Assembly: GCA_040235565.1 (NCBI GenBank)
Contig: JBECLA010000050.1
Location: 1 to 56,721, forward strand
Direction: 5' to 3'
Length of the DNA stretch: 56,721 nt
Source of the DNA: JAHEIJ01 sp040235565
GTDB taxonomy: Bacteria > Pseudomonadota > Gammaproteobacteria > UBA6429 > Thiohalophilaceae
Position 1 is the stretch's first letter. Every line of letters starts with the position of its first letter. The position numbers were made by a program, and so were the translations under genes. The notes under the pieces are model-generated. The model was not told the origin of the DNA. It saw only the letters and a list, made by a program, of their open reading frames with translations, and did not search any database. Shown piece after piece: positions 28,266-35,475 of this stretch.

Positions 28266-28946
28266 TTGTCCAAGCTGACCTTGTCATTCAAAGGCACCGT
28301 GCTGAGGGTCTACCCGGTACTCAAGGGCAATATGCTCATTGGTAACGATCCAAAATGCCCGATCCACATTGACAGCCTGGCCTTGCAACCCCAGCATGCA
28401 CGCCTCGATACCCACGGCGACACCTCGGTGCTGGTTAACCTGGATGATGAGACGGGAACTTTCGTCAACAACCAGCGGATCGAAAAACAAATGCTCAAGG
28501 ATGGTGATATGATCCGCATCGGTAAACATATGTTGACCTACCAGTATGAGTCCGTACCGGAAACGACTGCCACCAGTGGCACTGAGCCCGATACCCTGGA
28601 ACTGGACCTCGCAGCCAGTTCCCCCGCTACCACCGGCGGCGAGGGTGAAATTCCGACCGAGGAAAAAATTGAGCAAGAAGGCAAACGGCTCGCCTGGTTA
28701 CAAATCATGAATGGGCAGAATCTGGGCAAAACCATCAGCCTCAACCGTTCCATGACGAATCTGGGTAAACCCGGTGTTGCCACGGCCGTCATCACTCGCC
28801 GCAATGAAGGCTACTTCCTGTCACACCTGGAAGGTGAAAAATCACCCCTGGTCGATGACAACCCCATCGGCACCCATAGTTACAAACTCGTTGATGGTGA
28901 TACCATCCAGATCGGCAATATCAAAATGCAGTTCTTTCTCGATTGA
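28266..28946 (+). CDS. FHA-domain protein with two FHA-like halves
   Basis: FHA domains bind phosphothreonine peptides. From a TTG start (SKLTLSFKGTVLRVYP) it is 226 residues; GGAG lies 9 nt upstream of this TTG. An ATG 33 codons earlier would add residues that run over the putative promoter, so I prefer TTG. The first FHA is about residues 15-95 (MLIGNDPKCPIHID, then LQPQHARL, where the usual serine before xxH is replaced). A linker rich in E, T and S follows. The second, degenerate FHA-like half is about 130-226 (LQIMNGQNLGKTISLNR). It is cytoplasmic. A PilZ gene follows by 6 nt, so the two are surely an operon. Confidence 0.82.
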   Translation: MSKLTLSFKGTVLRVYPVLKGNMLIGNDPKCPIHIDSLALQPQHARLDTHGDTSVLVNLDDETGTFVNNQRIEKQMLKDGDMIRIGKHMLTYQYESVPETTATSGTEPDTLELDLAASSPATTGGEGEIPTEEKIEQEGKRLAWLQIMNGQNLGKTISLNRSMTNLGKPGVATAVITRRNEGYFLSHLEGEKSPLVDDNPIGTHSYKLVDGDTIQIGNIKMQFFLD

Positions 28947-28952
28947 CCTGCT

Positions 28953-29339
28953 ATGTCAAATTTCATCGAAAAACGCCGTTTTACCCGTATCCCCTTTGAA
29001 GCGGAAACCCGGGTTATGGATCCGGCAACGGGGACATCCGGTTCTGTCCAGCTCCTGGACATCAGCCTCAAGGGCGCATTGACCACCTTACCGCCAGCGA
29101 TGCAGTTAAAGATTGGCGATAACTATCAACTGGAGTTGCTGCTTGCCGCCGGCGATACCGAATTTACCTTGAACATGGAAGCCAGCCTGGTCCATGCCGG
29201 CGAGGAATATATCGGCTTTCAATATTTGCATATGGACCTCGACACAGCCACTCACCTGCATCGCCTGATTGAGTTAAACCTGGGTGATGAAAAACTAATG
29301 GAAAGAGAACTGGCCGAATTGGCCGCGTACAACGACTAA
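28953..29339 (+). CDS. PilZ-domain protein
   Basis: A 128-residue single PilZ domain, a likely cyclic-di-GMP receptor. The ligand motif is intact: KRRFTRIPF (RxxxR near residues 8-12) and DISLKGAL (DxSxxG near residue 34). It lies 6 nt after the FHA gene, so phosphothreonine recognition and c-di-GMP sensing are co-expressed. It is convergent with radA, with only 11 nt between the stop codons and no terminator hairpin. It is distinct from the PilZ protein at 5946-6248. Confidence 0.87.
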   Translation: MSNFIEKRRFTRIPFEAETRVMDPATGTSGSVQLLDISLKGALTTLPPAMQLKIGDNYQLELLLAAGDTEFTLNMEASLVHAGEEYIGFQYLHMDLDTATHLHRLIELNLGDEKLMERELAELAAYND

Positions 29340-29350
29340 CGCTTTCCCGG

Positions 29351-30715
29351 TTACACGTCGATTGCCAGGGCTTCATCCAGACGGCTCACCGGAATCACTT
29401 CGAGCCCCTCAAGCCGTTGCCGTGGCGCGTTCGCCTTGGGAATGATCGCACGTTTAAAGCCATGCTTGGCGGCCTCCATCAACCGTTCCTGACCATTGGG
29501 CACCGGTCGGATTTCCCCCGCCAGCCCCACTTCGCCAAACACGACCATATCCTGCGGCATGGTCCGGCTTCGCAAACTGGACATCAGCGCCATCACGACC
29601 GCCAGATCCGCCCCGGTTTCAGTCACCCGCACACCACCGACCACATTGGCAAACACGTCCTGATCATAGGTAACAATCCCACCATGGCGATGTAATACCG
29701 CTAACAACATGGCGAGTCGATTATTTTCCAGGCCAGTGGTAACACGACGCGGGTTACTCAGATGACTTTCATCCACCAGTGCCTGGACCTCCACCAGCAA
29801 GGGTCGACTGCCTTCCAGTGTCACCATCACGACACTCCCCGGTACCGCATCCTCATGGCGGGATAGAAAGATGGCTGAAGGGTTGCTGACTTCCCGCAAT
29901 CCTTTATCGGTCATCGCAAACACACCCAGCTCATTCACCGCTCCGTAACGGTTCTTGAAGGCACGTATCAGTCGATACCGACTGCCGCTGTCGCCTTCGA
30001 AATACAACACGGTGTCCACCATGTGTTCCAGTACCCGGGGACCTGCCAGGGTCCCTTCCTTGGTGACATGGCCGACCAGAAACACCGCTGTCCGGGTTTG
30101 CTTGGCATAGCGTACCAGCTGGGCAGCCGTTTCCCGAACCTGCGCCACCGCGCCCGGTGCAGACTGAAGCTGCTCCGTGAAGACAGTCTGGATTGAATCC
30201 ACCACCATGACCCGCGGTTGCTCCTGTTGGGCGGTAGCGAGGATTTTTTCCACCTGCGTTTCGGCCAGTAAGGACATCTCGCTTGAGCCAACCCCGAGGC
30301 GATGGGCACGCAGACTCACCTGCTGTAATGACTCCTCACCGGTGATGTACAGCACCTTTTGTTGCTGGCCCAGTGACACCAGCGTCTGTAATAACAATGT
30401 CGATTTGCCGATGCCAGGATCGCCACCGAGTAATACCACTGAGCCCGGCACCAGGCCACCGCCAAGCACCCGATCGAACTCGGCAATACCAGTGGCATGA
30501 CGTTTCACATCATCGGGCACGACTTCAGTCAGTAATTGCACCGCACTCTGTGCGGTCTCACCCGCGAAACCCGCAAAGCGGGAATGGCGACTGCTTACTA
30601 CCGCCGTGATTTCGGTCAAGGAGTTCCAGGCACCACAATCAACGCATTGACCAGTCCACTTTGGTGCCGTTGCCCCACACTCAGTACAGGAATAACTGAC
30701 TTTCGCTTTAGCCAT
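29351..30715 (-). CDS. radA: DNA repair protein RadA
   Basis: A RecA-like helicase that extends heteroduplex at recombination intermediates. The protein is 454 residues. The N-terminal zinc finger has C10, C13, C24 and C27 (CTECG...CVDCG). Walker A is GDPGIGKS (residues 98-105). The RadA-specific KNRFG motif reads KNRYG here, a conservative change. The C-terminal Lon-like domain has FANVVGGVRVTETGADLAV. It is divergent from the PDC-sensor gene. Length and layout are normal. Confidence 0.96.
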   Translation of the reverse strand: MAKAKVSYSCTECGATAPKWTGQCVDCGAWNSLTEITAVVSSRHSRFAGFAGETAQSAVQLLTEVVPDDVKRHATGIAEFDRVLGGGLVPGSVVLLGGDPGIGKSTLLLQTLVSLGQQQKVLYITGEESLQQVSLRAHRLGVGSSEMSLLAETQVEKILATAQQEQPRVMVVDSIQTVFTEQLQSAPGAVAQVRETAAQLVRYAKQTRTAVFLVGHVTKEGTLAGPRVLEHMVDTVLYFEGDSGSRYRLIRAFKNRYGAVNELGVFAMTDKGLREVSNPSAIFLSRHEDAVPGSVVMVTLEGSRPLLVEVQALVDESHLSNPRRVTTGLENNRLAMLLAVLHRHGGIVTYDQDVFANVVGGVRVTETGADLAVVMALMSSLRSRTMPQDMVVFGEVGLAGEIRPVPNGQERLMEAAKHGFKRAIIPKANAPRQRLEGLEVIPVSRLDEALAIDV

Positions 30716-30761
30716 CTTGAATATGAATTGGTCCTGGTTCCAAAGTTCGCCATCTTAGCAT

Positions 30762-30781
30762 GCACTGCTTCAAAGCAGTGC
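30762..30781. promoter_or_regulatory. 20-bp palindrome between radA and the PDC-sensor gene
   Basis: GCACTGCTT and AAGCAGTGC form a perfect 9-bp inverted repeat around a 2-nt centre, in the 168-nt divergent gap. The short centre favours a dimeric repressor operator over a hairpin. There is no T run beside it. The regulator is unknown. Confidence 0.4.
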
Positions 30782-30883
30782 GGTCGCTGCCATATCGTAA
30801 ACAGACTTCCAATTAATAATTTCCCTGTGATGTTAACCCTGTTAAGTTTCTGTTTTGATTTATCAACGTATAATGAATTTATA

Positions 30884-31837
30884 ATGTCCCGATTTAAAAG
30901 CATCATTACCGAAAAAAAACGCGCCCTCGAGAACCTGGCCACCAAGCCGCTGATGGGCTTAGCTGAACAGTGTGCCTCAGCCTGGCAGGATCCAGATCAA
31001 CTGGATGCCGTGTTGCAACAAGGAATTCACCAACTAACCAACTGCAGTCTTATTTTTGCGGTAGACACCAAAGGCATATTGATCTCATCCAATGTGGAAG
31101 GTGAGCATCTAGATACCCAATGGCGTGGCACCGATCTGACCGGCCGCCCCTTCTTACAGAATAACTTGCCTTATCAAGGTCTGACGATTTCCCAGGTCTA
31201 TACCAGTCGCCATACCATGCAACCAACGTTGTCAGTCATGCAGGCCGTGCGACACGCGGAACAAATTCTGGGCTTTATCGCCGCGGACTTCAATGTCGAC
31301 GCCCTGCCTGAACCGGAAGCGATGCCACCCGAACCCGGTGCCTGGAAGCAATTCAAGGGGGATCCGGCCATTCGCAGCACCCTGTTTCTGCAGGAGCGGG
31401 CCATCAGTGCCATGGACAAGGTACTCGATGAAGTCATGGCTATTATTACCGAGCTGATGCAACATCACGGTATTTTCCATACCAAAATTCGTTTCTCCAG
31501 TTCCCGGGCATCCTTCTGGTCAGTAGACGATCCCTTTGATTACACCATCCATCTGGTGGATGAAATCACCAACCCGGATCGCTGCCTGGCCTATCCCCGC
31601 CGCCCCTTGCATGAACGGATTCAGGTCAGTGAACCGGACATCGCGCGGGTGCTCGCTTTGTTCAAGGCCTTACGCTATGCCGATGAAACCATCTACCTGC
31701 GTTCCGCCTCTTTTAACACTGTCAACGGCATGGTCGGTCTGACTTTCTCCTGCGACGGCTCGCATTTTCTGCACTACCAGGAATTTATCGATAAAGACAC
31801 CGGCTTCTGGTTTGGCGCCATGGCCGCCGCCTCCTGA
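30884..31837 (+). CDS. Cytoplasmic PDC/Cache-like sensor protein
   Basis: No precise family name. The 317-residue protein opens MSRFKSIITEKKRALENLATKP and has no signal peptide or membrane segment. Residues about 35-150 look like a PAS/PDC (Cache) ligand-binding fold: LIFAVDTKGILISSNV, then DLTGRPFLQNNLPYQGLTISQVYTS. This is the pattern of periplasmic PDC sensors, but here it is placed in a cytoplasmic protein. The C-terminal half (about 165-317) is not recognised. I choose the ATG at 30884, which follows TATAAT at 30869-30874. The gene is divergent from radA and is directly followed by the three tandem small-RNA units, so a shared stress context is plausible. Confidence 0.7.
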   Translation: MSRFKSIITEKKRALENLATKPLMGLAEQCASAWQDPDQLDAVLQQGIHQLTNCSLIFAVDTKGILISSNVEGEHLDTQWRGTDLTGRPFLQNNLPYQGLTISQVYTSRHTMQPTLSVMQAVRHAEQILGFIAADFNVDALPEPEAMPPEPGAWKQFKGDPAIRSTLFLQERAISAMDKVLDEVMAIITELMQHHGIFHTKIRFSSSRASFWSVDDPFDYTIHLVDEITNPDRCLAYPRRPLHERIQVSEPDIARVLALFKALRYADETIYLRSASFNTVNGMVGLTFSCDGSHFLHYQEFIDKDTGFWFGAMAAAS

Positions 31838-31876
31838 AGCGACAGGGTTCCCTGCGCCCGATTTTCCTGGCCTGGC

Positions 31877-31903
31877 TGTCAACCTATCGCCGGCCTCGGC
31901 GTT
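31877..31903 (+). promoter_or_regulatory. ECF-type promoter-like element, sRNA unit 1
   Basis: TGTCAAC at 31877-31883, a 16-nt spacer and CGTT at 31900-31903. AAC in the -35 and CGT in the -10 with 15-17 nt between them is the general form of ECF sigma-factor promoters. The same two words at the same spacing recur at 32017 and 32138. Confidence 0.6.
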
Positions 31904-31910
31904 ATCTTAA

Positions 31911-31970
31911 TTGATCTTCCTGATCTCCCTCCTCTTTAACCCGACACGCCTGGCGTTGTCGGGTTTTTTT
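31911..31970 (+). ncRNA. Tandem small RNA 1 (candidate)
   Basis: Candidate RNA of about 60 nt. It starts some 8 nt after the CGTT element, runs through a C/U-rich single-stranded stretch (with CTCCCTCCTC, complementary to Shine-Dalgarno sequences) and ends in an intrinsic terminator. The terminator stem is 9 bp, AACCCGACA (31938-31946) with TGTCGGGTT (31957-31965), extended by an inner CGC/GCG, and is followed by seven T residues (31964-31970). The two downstream units share the promoter words, the C/U-rich stretch and the hairpin. The start site is inferred. Confidence 0.6.
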
Positions 31971-32016
31971 ATACCCGGTCCAGAAAGGAACCATGTCAAC
32001 GAAAACACCATTGGCT

Positions 32017-32043
32017 TGTCAACCCGTGGCCGGGTCATGCGTT
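32017..32043 (+). promoter_or_regulatory. ECF-type promoter-like element, sRNA unit 2
   Basis: TGTCAAC at 32017-32023, exactly 16 nt, then CGTT at 32040-32043. A further TGTCAAC at 31994-32000 lies upstream but lacks a CGTT partner. Confidence 0.6.
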
Positions 32044-32050
32044 TAACTAT

Positions 32051-32101
32051 ATGAATAACCTCCTCTTGACCCGGCATCCTTACCTCGCCGGGTATTTTTT
32101 A
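32051..32101 (+). ncRNA. Tandem small RNA 2 (candidate)
   Basis: Candidate RNA of about 50 nt, homologous to units 1 and 3. The single-stranded part contains AACCTCCTCTTG, with a CCTCCT anti-Shine-Dalgarno word. The terminator stem is ACCCGGC (32069-32075) with GCCGGGT (32087-32093), loop of 11 nt, then ATTTTTTAT. It could start with AUG and be read as a peptide, but that reading runs through the terminator, so a non-coding RNA is favoured. Confidence 0.6.
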
Positions 32102-32137
32102 TCCCACCCTCTGTCATTCCCGATTTATCTCGCGCGG

Positions 32138-32164
32138 TGTCAACCACAGTGGCACTGCCGCGTT
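32138..32164 (+). promoter_or_regulatory. ECF-type promoter-like element, sRNA unit 3
   Basis: TGTCAAC at 32138-32144, exactly 16 nt, then CGTT at 32161-32164. The spacers of the three units differ in sequence while the flanking words are fixed, which argues for selection on a promoter. Confidence 0.6.
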
Positions 32165-32171
32165 ATTAAAT

Positions 32172-32230
32172 GTGAACTCCCTTGTTTGTTGACCCGGCAA
32201 ACCTCACGGTGGCCGGGTTTCTTTTTTCTT
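32172..32230 (+). ncRNA. Tandem small RNA 3 (candidate)
   Basis: Candidate RNA of about 58 nt with AACTCCCTTG in the open stretch, then GTTGACCCGGC. The terminator stem is ACCCGGC (32192-32198) with GCCGGGT (32212-32218), loop of 13 nt, then TTCTTTTTT. Reading minus, none of the three hairpins has a T tract, so all serve plus-strand transcription. With units 1 and 2 this fills the 436-nt gap 31838-32273, which has no protein gene. Confidence 0.6.
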
Positions 32231-32273
32231 CGCGAGATTTTCCATCGGCTCCCATCCCACTGTCCGGTCCCGG

Positions 32274-33350
32274 TCAATCCTGGTAAATCAACGGCACACG
32301 CTGGGTGACACGACACAGCAGTTCATAGCCAATGGTCTGGGCGCAGGCCGCAATTTCTTCCACCGGTAAGCCTGGCCCCCACAGCACCACGGGATCACCA
32401 ATCCCGGCATGTGCACAGTTACGCAAATCCACACAGATCATATCCATCGAAACCCGGCCGATGAGCGGGACGCGCTGCCCGTTGACCAGCACCGGGGTGC
32501 CGCTGGGAGCGTGGCGTGGATAGCCGTCCCCGTAACCGATCGCCACCACGCCGACCGTCATATCCTCCGGACAACGATACGTACCACCATAGCCCACAGG
32601 ATCCCCTTGCTGATGCCGGTTTACTGCAATGAGCTCGGATTCCAGACTCATGACGGGTTGCAGCTCATGCTCGGCGGCCTGGCTATCGACAAAGGGTGAG
32701 ACGCCATACAGCATAATCCCCGGGCGGACCCAATCGCGATGGCTGCCGGGCCACCCCAGGATCCCGGCCGAATTGGCAATGCTGGCTTCCCGGGTGAGCC
32801 CGGCCGTCGCCGCGTCAAAACGCGCCAACTGCTGATGTGTGGTGTTGTCCTGCCGGTCATCGGCATTGGCAAGGTGGGTCATCAAACGAATCGGTTTGGC
32901 CACACTGTCCAGCTGCTCCAGCCGTTGCAGCATGTCCTCGATCTGGTGTGGCACCACCCCCAGCCGATGCATGCCCGTATCCATTTTGAGCCAGATCGGA
33001 ATCGGTCGCCCACGGCCCTGTTCCAGCATGGTGATTTGATCCGGGTGGTGGATCACCAGCTCCAGCTCGTAACCCCGCACCAGATTCAGATCCGCAGCAT
33101 GCACCACGCCTTCAAGCAATACGATGGCCTGGGAAATACCGGCCTCGCGTAAACTGATGGCCTCATCCAGACAGGCCACACCAAATGCATCGGCCTGGTG
33201 CAGGGCCTGCGCGACCGCCACACTGCCATGACCGTAACCGTTGGCCTTGATGATGGCCATGACACGTGCACCCGGGGCGTAACGTCTGGCGAGGGAAAGA
33301 TTATGGCGCAATGCCGACAGGTTGATGACGGCCCGTGTTGCACGGGTCAT
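32274..33350 (-). CDS. alr: Alanine racemase
   Basis: A PLP enzyme that interconverts L- and D-alanine for peptidoglycan. The protein is 358 residues. The PLP lysine is K35 in AIIKANGYGHG, and the second catalytic base is Y254 in PVGYGGTY. The C-terminal domain has GRVSMDMICVDL. The start codon overlaps the dnaB stop by 4 nt (ATGA), so it is translationally coupled to dnaB, as in many gammaproteobacteria. It is convergent with the tandem small RNA units. Confidence 0.96.
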   Translation of the reverse strand: MTRATRAVINLSALRHNLSLARRYAPGARVMAIIKANGYGHGSVAVAQALHQADAFGVACLDEAISLREAGISQAIVLLEGVVHAADLNLVRGYELELVIHHPDQITMLEQGRGRPIPIWLKMDTGMHRLGVVPHQIEDMLQRLEQLDSVAKPIRLMTHLANADDRQDNTTHQQLARFDAATAGLTREASIANSAGILGWPGSHRDWVRPGIMLYGVSPFVDSQAAEHELQPVMSLESELIAVNRHQQGDPVGYGGTYRCPEDMTVGVVAIGYGDGYPRHAPSGTPVLVNGQRVPLIGRVSMDMICVDLRNCAHAGIGDPVVLWGPGLPVEEIAACAQTIGYELLCRVTQRVPLIYQD

Positions 33351-34747
33351 GCATAGTCCTCGTCGTAGGCACCTTGCTGAATGTGGTTTTCAAATCGGGT
33401 GTACTGGCCAAGGAAGGTCAGGCGTGATATGCCAATCGGGCCATTACGTTGCTTGCCGATGATGATCTCGGCCGTGCCCTTGTCGGGACTTTCTTCGTTG
33501 TAAACTTCATCGCGATAAATGAACACGATGACATCGGCGTCCTGCTCAATCGCCCCCGATTCACGCAGGTCCGACATGATCGGCCGCTTGTTCGGGCGTT
33601 GTTCCAGACCGCGATTCAATTGCGACAGGGCAATCACGGGTACACTGAGTTCCTTGGCCAGGCCTTTGAGCGACCGTGAGATTTCCGATATTTCAGTGGC
33701 CCGGTTTTCTGTGCTCTTGCCGCCACCCTGCATCAGTTGCAGATAATCGATGACGATCAGGCCGAGGCCATGTTCACGCTTGATGCGGCGGGCCCGGGCA
33801 CGCACTTCCATCGGCGTCAGGCCGGGGGTGTCATCGATATAGATCGGGGCGTCATTCAGAATACCCACCGCCGAAGTAAGTCGTGGCCAGTCCGTGTCTT
33901 CCAGCTTGCCGGTCCGAATCTTGTGCTGATCGATCCGCCCCAGCGAGGACATCATGCGCATTACCAGTTGCTCGCCCGGCATTTCCATACTGAACACAGC
34001 CACCGGGGAACGGTTCTTAATGGCGGCATTTTCCACCAGGTTCATGGCAAATGACGTTTTCCCCATCGAGGGCCGGCCGGCGATGATGATCAAGTCAGCA
34101 TTCTGCAAGCCGGAGGTCATTTCATCAAAGTCGCTGAAACCGGTCGGAATGCCGGTGTAGGCCGAATCATTCTGGTACAAGGTATCGATACGGTCTACCG
34201 CCTTGACGAGGAGATCCTTGATACCGGTAAAGCCGGACTGGGCCCGGGAGCCTCGTTCAGCGATATCGAACACCTGTTTCTCGGCTTCATCCAGAATGTC
34301 CGCGCTGTTACGGCCATCGGGATTATAGGCCGAATCGGCAATGTTGGTGGAAACGCGAATCAACTGCCGCAGGACAGAGCGCTCCCGCACGATGGTGGCA
34401 TAGGCCTTGATATTGGCTGCCGTCGGGGTATTTTTGGCCAGCGTGCCGAGGTAAGCCAGGCCACCCGCATCGTTCAATTCATTATGGGACGTCAACCACT
34501 CGGACAAGGTAACGGCATCAAACGGTTGTCCTTCTTCCGCCAGCATGGCAATGGCCCGGAAAATCAGGCGATGATCCTTGCGGTAAAAGTCTTCTTCCAT
34601 GACGAGATCGGCGACCTGATCCCAGGTGCCGTTATCAATCATCAAGCCACCCAACACGGCCTGTTCCGCTTCAATCGAATGGGGCGGTAATTTGAGTGCC
34701 TCAGTGGCGGCATCCGCTCGAGATGAGGGGTAAGCCAGCTCTTGCAA
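33347..34747 (-). CDS. dnaB: Replicative DNA helicase DnaB
   Basis: The hexameric fork helicase. The 466-residue protein has an N-terminal domain (HSIEAEQAVLGGLMID near residue 23), a linker and a RecA-like C-terminal motor with Walker A GRPSMGKTS, a LIVIDYLQLMQGG Walker B region and SQLNRGLEQRPNKRP. No intein interrupts it. alr overlaps its 3' end. The 240-nt gap to rplI upstream holds its promoter and a set of hairpins described separately. Confidence 0.97.
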   Translation of the reverse strand: MQELAYPSSRADAATEALKLPPHSIEAEQAVLGGLMIDNGTWDQVADLVMEEDFYRKDHRLIFRAIAMLAEEGQPFDAVTLSEWLTSHNELNDAGGLAYLGTLAKNTPTAANIKAYATIVRERSVLRQLIRVSTNIADSAYNPDGRNSADILDEAEKQVFDIAERGSRAQSGFTGIKDLLVKAVDRIDTLYQNDSAYTGIPTGFSDFDEMTSGLQNADLIIIAGRPSMGKTSFAMNLVENAAIKNRSPVAVFSMEMPGEQLVMRMMSSLGRIDQHKIRTGKLEDTDWPRLTSAVGILNDAPIYIDDTPGLTPMEVRARARRIKREHGLGLIVIDYLQLMQGGGKSTENRATEISEISRSLKGLAKELSVPVIALSQLNRGLEQRPNKRPIMSDLRESGAIEQDADVIVFIYRDEVYNEESPDKGTAEIIIGKQRNGPIGISRLTFLGQYTRFENHIQQGAYDEDYA

Positions 34748-34889
34748 TGTCGTCTCCAGAAAAATCAGGGCCGTGTTTTAATAATATAGGTCGACAGTAA
34801 ACGTCGTGGCCGGGTCATTGAGAATACCACAATGATGCTGGCCGAAATATCTTGATCTTTTCAAAACAGGGAAATGCAACGCGGCCCTG

Positions 34890-34992
34890 AATCGGACCGC
34901 GCAATAGACATGCCAGGCAACCGCCGCGCATTACGCGGCTTGGCTGGCAAACACCCGTCACCTCAGCAAGGCGACGGGTGAAATTTTTTATT
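34890..34992 (+). other. Three consecutive hairpins with a plus-strand T tract, rplI-dnaB gap
   Basis: Three hairpins lie back to back between rplI and dnaB: CGCGG...CCGCG near 34880-34902; a long one with GCCGCG and CGCGGC around a 5-nt loop plus outer GCCAG/CTGGC near 34913-34949; and CACCCGTC...GACGGGTG at about 34953-34981. The last is followed on plus by AAATTTTTTATT, which ends inside the rplI stop codon. In minus orientation only TTT follows it. They may be the rplI 3' end or the end of a short plus-strand RNA. Confidence 0.5.
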
Positions 34993-35437
34993 CGGCGACG
35001 ACGTTGACCTTCACTGTCTGGGTAACATCGCTGTGGAGATGAATATCGATGTCATATTCACCCACCAGGCGGATCGGACCTTCGGGCAGACTGACTTCGC
35101 GCTTTTCAACTTCCACCCCTGCCGCCGTCAGTGCTGCGGCAATTTCTGCCACCCCGACCGATCCGAACAGTTTACCTTCCTCACCGGCATGACTGCCAAT
35201 GCTGACTTCGGCCACTCCCGCCAGTTTGGCAGCACGATCCTGCGCCACAGTCAACGCGTCAGCAGCCGCTTTTTCCAGTTCTGCCCGGCGGGCTTCAAAC
35301 ATTTCAATATTTTCCTGGGTGGCCGGAACAGCTTTTTTACCCGGCACCAGGTAATTACGGCCATAACCGGGGCGCACCGTCACACGATCACCCAGATCAC
35401 CCAGATTGGCCACTTTTTCCAGTAATATAACTTCCAT
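34988..35437 (-). CDS. rplI: 50S ribosomal protein L9
   Basis: bL9, 149 residues from MEVILLEKVANLGDLGD. The N-terminal RNA-binding domain has VRPGYGRNYLVPGKKA; a long connecting helix and a C-terminal domain (SIGSHAGEEGKLFGSVG) follow. An open frame extends 14 codons upstream, but GAGGTAAGC stands just before the chosen ATG, which fits the family start. It is the last gene of the rpsF-rpsR-DUF2232-rplI cluster. Confidence 0.97.
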   Translation of the reverse strand: MEVILLEKVANLGDLGDRVTVRPGYGRNYLVPGKKAVPATQENIEMFEARRAELEKAAADALTVAQDRAAKLAGVAEVSIGSHAGEEGKLFGSVGVAEIAAALTAAGVEVEKREVSLPEGPIRLVGEYDIDIHLHSDVTQTVKVNVVAE

Positions 35438-35475
35438 TGCGCTTACCTCTATCTCTGTATTGTTTACCCGCCGAC

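Noticed and set aside
32051..32308. Open frame starting ATGAATAACC in small RNA unit 2
   Set aside because: It has no Shine-Dalgarno, runs through two intrinsic terminators and overlaps alr. The terminator-promoter pattern explains the sequence better.
33347..34747. Intein or insertion in dnaB
   Set aside because: The helicase is of normal length (466 residues) and its motifs are contiguous.
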